From Planotetraspora sp. A-T 1434 (GTDB taxonomy: Bacteria > Actinomycetota > Actinomycetes > Streptosporangiales > Streptosporangiaceae), in the NCBI RefSeq assembly GCF_025420585.1, contig NZ_JAOEGB010000023.1, positions 1 through 64,000 on the forward strand: 64,000 nt of DNA. The letters run 5' to 3'. The notes below the pieces were generated by a model. It made no database searches and was not told where the DNA came from. It saw only the letters and a list, made by a program, of their open reading frames with translations. Of this stretch, positions 60,058-64,000 are shown in pieces (position 1 is the first letter of the stretch; the number at the start of each line of letters is the position of its first letter). The translations under genes and the position numbers were made by a program.

Positions 60058-61103
60058 ATGTCCGTGGCGTCCCGTTGGCGCCGCCTGTTCGCCAGTCTCT
60101 TTGACGGGCTCTTTGTCGTTCTTTTCTCGTTGCCGCTGTGGGGGACGTACACCGAGGTCGCAAAGACGAAGGACTGGCTGCACCCATGGGGAACCGACTC
60201 CTCGCTCTGGCCGGTCTTGTTCATTCACAACGTGCTCACCATCCTTTTCTTCGCTCTCTGTCAGCAGAGGTGGGGGCGGAGCCCGGGAAAGCTGCTCCTG
60301 GGCATCAAGGTGGTGTCCGCCTCGACAGGTGAACTCCCGGATTTCGGGCAGACGCTGCTGCGCTCTCTGGTCCAGTTCGGCGCGGTCGAACTACCCGCGG
60401 GGGGGCGTTCGCTTGCCTGGATGCTCTCTGGTTGCTGTTCGACGGCCGCCAGAGCCTTCACGACAAACTCGCACGGACGCTTGTGGTCCGGTCTTCGCTG
60501 AATGCCGAGGCAGAGGCTCCCGTGCCTCGGCCGAGCGACCGCGGCACCGGCACACGGAGTGCCAGAATCGGCATGATCAGCGGGTCGATACTGCTCGGTC
60601 TGGCGTTGGGGGTGACCGCGATGCTCGCCGCCGACGCGCTGAAGCCCGAGCCGGCGCGGGTGTCCCTAGATTCCGCGGTGTGCCAGGGCGGGCTTGACGT
60701 AAAGAAATGCGCCGACGCTGCCAAGGCGTACAAGAAGTGCGTGAACGGCCAAGATACCCACTACGGAAAATACTCGTGCGACCTGGCCGTCAAGCTCCAC
60801 AACGAATGCCGCACGAGGTATCTGCACAGCGAACAGGCATGCACGATCGTCGCCTACGACTCCCTTACCTGCAGCACGACCGGCATGGCTCTGCGCATGT
60901 GCCCAGAACTCGGCATCGTGTTCCTCGAATGCCTCACCGGTCCAACTGCGACGCCGGATGGCTGTCACACGTCGTGGAACGATCTGATCGTCTGTAACCT
61001 CAAGGGCGGCCCCGACTGCAGCCCCCTGTTTCCTACACCGCCCGGTCTGCCGTCCCCGGCGCGGCAAACCGGAGCCGACATCAGTCGTGCGGAGAGTGCG
61101 TGA
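60058..61103 (+). pseudogene. RDD-family membrane protein with Cys-rich domain, broken at a G-tract
   Basis: ATG 60058 opens VASRWRRLFASLFDGLFVVL, the R..D RDD pattern. It continues through SPGKLLLGIKVVSASTGELP to LPAGG, where a run of seven G (60399-60405) shifts the frame. With eight G the protein would read AFACLDALWLLFDGRQSLHD and LARTLVVRSSL, the normal RDD end. It would run on to 61103: a third helix (ISGSILLGLALGVTAML) and an extracellular domain with about 14 Cys (KKCADAAKAYKKC, CSTTGMALRMCPELG). One-base contraction explains everything. GTG 60034 is an alternative start. Phase variation or sequencing error are both possible. Confidence 0.8.
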
Positions 61104-61450
61104 TCGCCTCGTTCCGCTGGGCCAATCTGGTGAGTTCATCCCGGATGGGAGGCCGGTTGCTCTTCTTCCCGTTGCAGGTGGCGTGCGTCGGCGCCAGGTT
61201 CCATATCGCGTCGAAGTCGCGAACGGGCAAGCCTTCGAATACCTGCCCGGGGCGCCCACTTTTGTTAATAGGGCTGACTCGAACTAATCGAACTGCGCTT
61301 CAGCAGAGGGGCAAAGGCTCGGCGCTTCGCAGGGCGCGAGGTAACCGTCCGGCGAGACGCCCGGTTACCTCTCCAGGCGCGTCATGCAAACAGGGAACCT
61401 GAGCCGGTGGCTGCGCGTCTCTTATCTGACGGGGCGACGATAGGAGACGG
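61104..61450. other. Spacer with a long hairpin
   Basis: No gene. The hairpin at 61338-61371 and a good ribosome binding site for the next gene (AGGAG at 61440) are the only signals I can support. Confidence 0.5.
61338..61371 (+). promoter_or_regulatory. Compound hairpin in the leader of the 403-aa gene
   Basis: GAGGTAACCG pairs with CGGTTACCTC (10 bp), and inside it GGCG-AGA-CGCC forms a second stem with only a TCC bulge between. Located 80 nt before the ATG at 61451. It may be a terminator of the upstream RDD transcript or a leader structure affecting the next gene. Confidence 0.6.
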
Positions 61451-62662
61451 ATGTCCGAGAGGCCGGGATTGTTCACGCGGGTCATCGCGGGGTTCAAGAG
61501 CGAGGTTCCCGCTGACACCCTGGAGTCGGTGCAGAAGGCCGGGATCGGTGTCTACCAAGTTCTTGATGACGTCGAGCTCCTGCGCAAGAGCCTGGCGGCC
61601 CAGGGCGCAGATCCCTGGAGCGTCCCGGAGGCGGTCTCGGCGCAGCAGTTGTACGCGTGGAACGCGTTCGTACTGCAGACGCTCGGTGACAAGATGATCG
61701 AGGCGGACTACCGTGCGGACGCGCTGACCGTGGGTTACCTTCCCAGGGTCACCGCCGAGCAGGTGTGGGCGTTCTTCGGCCAGGTGGAAGGATGGCTGTC
61801 GCTTGCCCGTCAGGCCGCCGCGAACCCCGGCTTCACCATCGGTGACCGGCGGTCGCTGCCAGCCGACCTGCCCGGCTGGGTGGAGGTCGAGCCCTGCCCG
61901 CGACCCCACCTGGAGGCGATGATCGCAGCCGGTGCGGCGATAAGGGAGCACGCGGAGCTGGCTCTCGCACTGTTAGAGGCCGCGGGCGTGCCGCACGGCC
62001 GGCAGGCCGACCTTCACCGGCTGCGGCAGATCGCCGCCGAGGCAGCGACCGCGGCGGACTACGCGACGAACATGTACTCGCCCCGTGCGGAAGCGCGGCT
62101 GCACGAACTCATCGAGGAGCGGCTGCGCCACGCCCTGGAGGCCTATCATCACCTGGGCCAGCTTGTGGCCATGCCCAGCCTGCTCAAGACGTATGGCAAG
62201 CCTGGCACCAGCGGCTCGGCCGGGTTCGGGGAATCGCGCAAGAAGCTGCCACGTCCCGGTCAGGCTGGCTTCGACCCGTGGTGTCTCACCCAGCCCAGGT
62301 CGGTGAGCCGTTGGAAGAACGACCTGCGCGCACGTGAGTCGATCACGGAGATGTGGCGCCACGATCCCAACCCGGCTCAGACCTTGCGGTTCCAGGAGGA
62401 CATCAATGCATGTCTCGAACGTGGCTACATTGCGCCGACCGGTGCCCATTACTACTGCTGCCCGTGGGCGCCGATCTTCCGGGTCAACCGGCCCGTGCTG
62501 ATCGGCGACCGCCGGTTGCAGCCGGGCCAGGAGTTCACTCTCGAAGTCTCGGCGGAGGAAATCCTGGAGACTGGGCGGTTCGTAAGGGAGATCGTCAACG
62601 GGCCGTTCCACCCCACCAACCAGATCGACTACTGCAATCCCGGCGACTTCCACGACGACTGA
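61451..62662 (+). CDS. Hypothetical protein, 403 aa
   Basis: ATG 61451 with AGGAG 7 nt upstream. Predominantly helical in the first 250 residues (KSLAAQGADPWSVPEAVSAQ, EHAELALALLEAAGVPHGRQ, EERLRHALEAYHHLGQLVAM). A Cys/Trp-rich C-terminal domain follows (GFDPWCLTQPRSVSRWKNDL, HYYCCPWAPIFRVNRP). No signal peptide or membrane segment. Family not recognised, yet composition is clean and length substantial. The Cys-Cys and His-Tyr-Tyr-Cys-Cys stretch might bind metal. Monocistronic. Confidence 0.75.
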   Translation: MSERPGLFTRVIAGFKSEVPADTLESVQKAGIGVYQVLDDVELLRKSLAAQGADPWSVPEAVSAQQLYAWNAFVLQTLGDKMIEADYRADALTVGYLPRVTAEQVWAFFGQVEGWLSLARQAAANPGFTIGDRRSLPADLPGWVEVEPCPRPHLEAMIAAGAAIREHAELALALLEAAGVPHGRQADLHRLRQIAAEAATAADYATNMYSPRAEARLHELIEERLRHALEAYHHLGQLVAMPSLLKTYGKPGTSGSAGFGESRKKLPRPGQAGFDPWCLTQPRSVSRWKNDLRARESITEMWRHDPNPAQTLRFQEDINACLERGYIAPTGAHYYCCPWAPIFRVNRPVLIGDRRLQPGQEFTLEVSAEEILETGRFVREIVNGPFHPTNQIDYCNPGDFHDD

Positions 62663-63310
62663 CAGTGATGATGTAGATGAGCGCCTCCCCGGCGGGGTTT
62701 GACCCATCGACTGACTGACTTGGGTCCTCAATGGGATATGTCGGCCCTGGCCGGGAGGTGCTCGTGTGCACTGATCGGACGTGGCGTTGTGACTTCATGG
62801 GAGCCTGGCCAGAGGCCCCATCACTGTCTTGTCCGCGTTGCCCGGCTGGTGCGTGCCGCCCTGCTCCGGTCAACAACGACAGGACGACGATGCGCCCTAT
62901 TACATCTGAAGACGCGCCAGTGATCGTGGCCCGAGATCCCTCGAACTGCGCGCCGAACTCCACGAACTCCTGCACCGCTTGGTATCCCAAGGCTGGTCAG
63001 GCACCTGCCCGGCACGGATCCGGCTTGCGCAACCTTGATAGCCGGCGTCGCCGCGTGCGGCTGGCCTGCACACATCAAGTGATCAAACCAGCGGCATGAC
63101 CGGGGGAGCATCCCCTCAAAGCCGACGAGCCTCATTGAGAGGCTCGCACCCCCACGATGGCAAAGGTTAGTTGAGCGAGTGACCGCTCCCGTGTAAACGC
63201 TAAGTAATTGGATAACTACTAACAGTGGGAATCGCGAGGGTGGATTCCTCCTGATCGACCGGCTCGCCGGAGCGGTTGGGCCATTGCGATACAGAGCGAA
63301 GGGAGACGGC
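62663..63310. other. Stretch without a supported gene
   Basis: Only fragments: a protein-like tail in one frame near 62930-63035 (SLELRAELHELLHRLVSQGW then stop) and a hairpin at 63126-63146. An AT-richer patch at 63190-63230 may hold a promoter for sequences to the right. Confidence 0.35.
63126..63146. terminator. 8-bp hairpin, terminator-like
   Basis: CGAGCCTC-ATTGA-GAGGCTCG, perfect stem with a 5-nt loop. No gene ends immediately upstream; it may belong to the decayed tail near 63035. Confidence 0.45.
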
Positions 63311-63485
63311 ATGACAAATGCCAATCGGATCACCTGCACGCTGACCGTGAGCGCCGCCGCGGGCTGGCTTCTCGTCGCCGAACTGCCGGCCGAGGCCATT
63401 CACCCGGCCTACAGGACCGCCCACCCTGGCCTCGCGTGCACCTGCCTGGTTCGGCATGTACGTCTGAGCGGCTTCTTCGTCCGTA

Positions 63486-63662
63486 ATGGCTCAGGGAAAG
63501 GGTACTCGGCCGGTCGTCGAGATAAAGTTGGCCGACGAGCGTTTCGCCGGGTGGTACCGGTTTGCGAACGGCTGGTCGGCGGTCAAGTCCTTCATCGACA
63601 AGCCCTCCTCGGCCGACTACCTGCGGAAGGTGACTAGGAACCAAGCCGCTCCCGAGAAGTAG
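63486..63662 (+). CDS. Small protein, 58 aa
   Basis: ATG 63486 opens AQGKGTRPVVEIKLADERFA, then GWYRFANGWSAVKSFIDKPS, and stops at TAG 63660-63662. Basic, soluble, no family recognised. An in-frame TGA lies 21 nt upstream of the ATG, so this is the full frame. It is followed 22 nt later by a strong hairpin terminator, which favours a real gene. It could also be the C-terminal part of a longer gene whose start at 63311 (signal-like N-terminus) is now in another frame. Confidence 0.4.
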   Translation: MAQGKGTRPVVEIKLADERFAGWYRFANGWSAVKSFIDKPSSADYLRKVTRNQAAPEK

Positions 63663-63684
63663 CCGCTCATGGCTCTCATTCCGC

Positions 63685-63713
63685 GCCCTCAGCGGATCAC
63701 GTCAGCTGAGGGC
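63685..63713 (+). terminator. 9-bp stem terminator
   Basis: GCCCTCAGC and GCTGAGGGC around an 11-nt loop, directly after the small CDS. Confidence 0.6.
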
Positions 63714-64000
63714 AGGGACTTTCGGACGGGTGATCGCGCCAATCGGCCTGCGGGCCGGCACCCGACCCTGGTGGAGGCTCTGGTGCGCCCGTCCCAATGG
63801 ACCAGGTCGGCTCTGTGCGCTGTCCAGTACTCACCGATCATGGGGATCACCCCAAAAGCGTTGGCGATCTCCTTCCTGCTACTTGTGACGTTGGGCGAGG
63901 TGGGCGGAGGTCACGATCTCGCCAGGGTGTCGGCCTCGTTGATGTGTTCGGCGCCGGGAGTGGTCTCTCATCGGGGCTATCAAGCCTCAGGGGCGGAGAA
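63714..64000. other. Right edge, nothing supported
   Basis: No coding sequence, repeat or RNA gene that I can defend in the last 290 bp. Confidence 0.3.

Noticed and set aside
63311-63637. 109-aa ORF with a hydrophobic N-terminus
   Set aside because: The start looks signal-like but there is no clear cleavage site. The second half is Arg/Val-rich out-of-frame text overlapping the better small ORF at 63486.

Overview
The window is high-GC DNA with actinobacterial gene content. A SAV2177/DUF574 methyltransferase, ECF42-type sigma factor with its YCII partner, PASTA-less Ser/Thr kinase, DevS-like sensor kinase and many GTG starts with 4-nt ATGA/GTGA overlaps all point to a filamentous actinomycete. 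Streptosporangiales (Nonomuraea/Streptosporangium-like) is my best guess, but no rRNA or other marker fixes it. The window is a patchwork of intact operons separated by strongly decayed stretches full of transposase, integrase and mobilisation remnants.

Layout. 0-8.6 kb: short direct repeats, an integrase tail, an ArsR regulator divergent from a short P450-like protein plus PEP-mutase-like enzyme, a frameshifted nuclease-like gene, a PrfH / C-terminally truncated RtcB pair, and an ECF sigma-YCII-DHFR-like cluster. 8.6-10 kb: debris (unknown repeated module, ISL3 remnant). 10-15.7 kb: a 1716-aa secreted multidomain protein ending in a cysteine amidase-like domain, overlapped by a small lipoprotein. 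16.4-22 kb: Ser/Thr kinase with an FtsX-like extracellular domain, hypothetical and ankyrin proteins, decayed genes. 22.3-26 kb: quinol nitric oxide reductase, a zinc-ribbon membrane protein and a slipin in one overlapping operon. 26-31 kb: IS30 inserted in an IS3 element, a secreted CYTH-like protein, integrase and MobC/relaxase remnants. 31-44.2 kb: DUF1684, methyltransferases, regulators, an esterase, a decayed Mu-type transposase, a TetR-GAPDH operon, a TetR/quinone-oxidoreductase pair and an HTH/coiled-coil/HisKA protein. 44.3-60 kb: an IS3 remnant, then a complete group 3b [NiFe]-hydrogenase operon (hyhB-G-S-L, protease, DevS-like kinase), an OsmC protein, two CBS-BON proteins, a P-type ATPase and a GNAT/ADP-forming acyl-CoA synthetase. 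60-64 kb: a frameshifted RDD membrane protein, a conserved-looking hypothetical protein and small fragments.

The most coherent unit is the 44.7-60 kb block. It resembles a dormancy/hypoxia (DosR/DevR) stimulon: hydrogenase, DevS-type GAF-GAF kinase, CBS-BON proteins, OsmC, cation ATPase and acyl-CoA synthetase. Three sites fitting GGGAC-N4-G-N-CCC (one with a mismatch) lie upstream of the slipin-fragment/osmC, CBS-BON and acyl-CoA synthetase genes. The nitric oxide reductase operon is a second respiratory-stress unit. Much of the remaining interest is decay: about ten genes are broken by single frameshifts, stops or terminal deletions, including a G-tract contraction in the RDD protein and a truncated RtcB still translationally coupled to PrfH.
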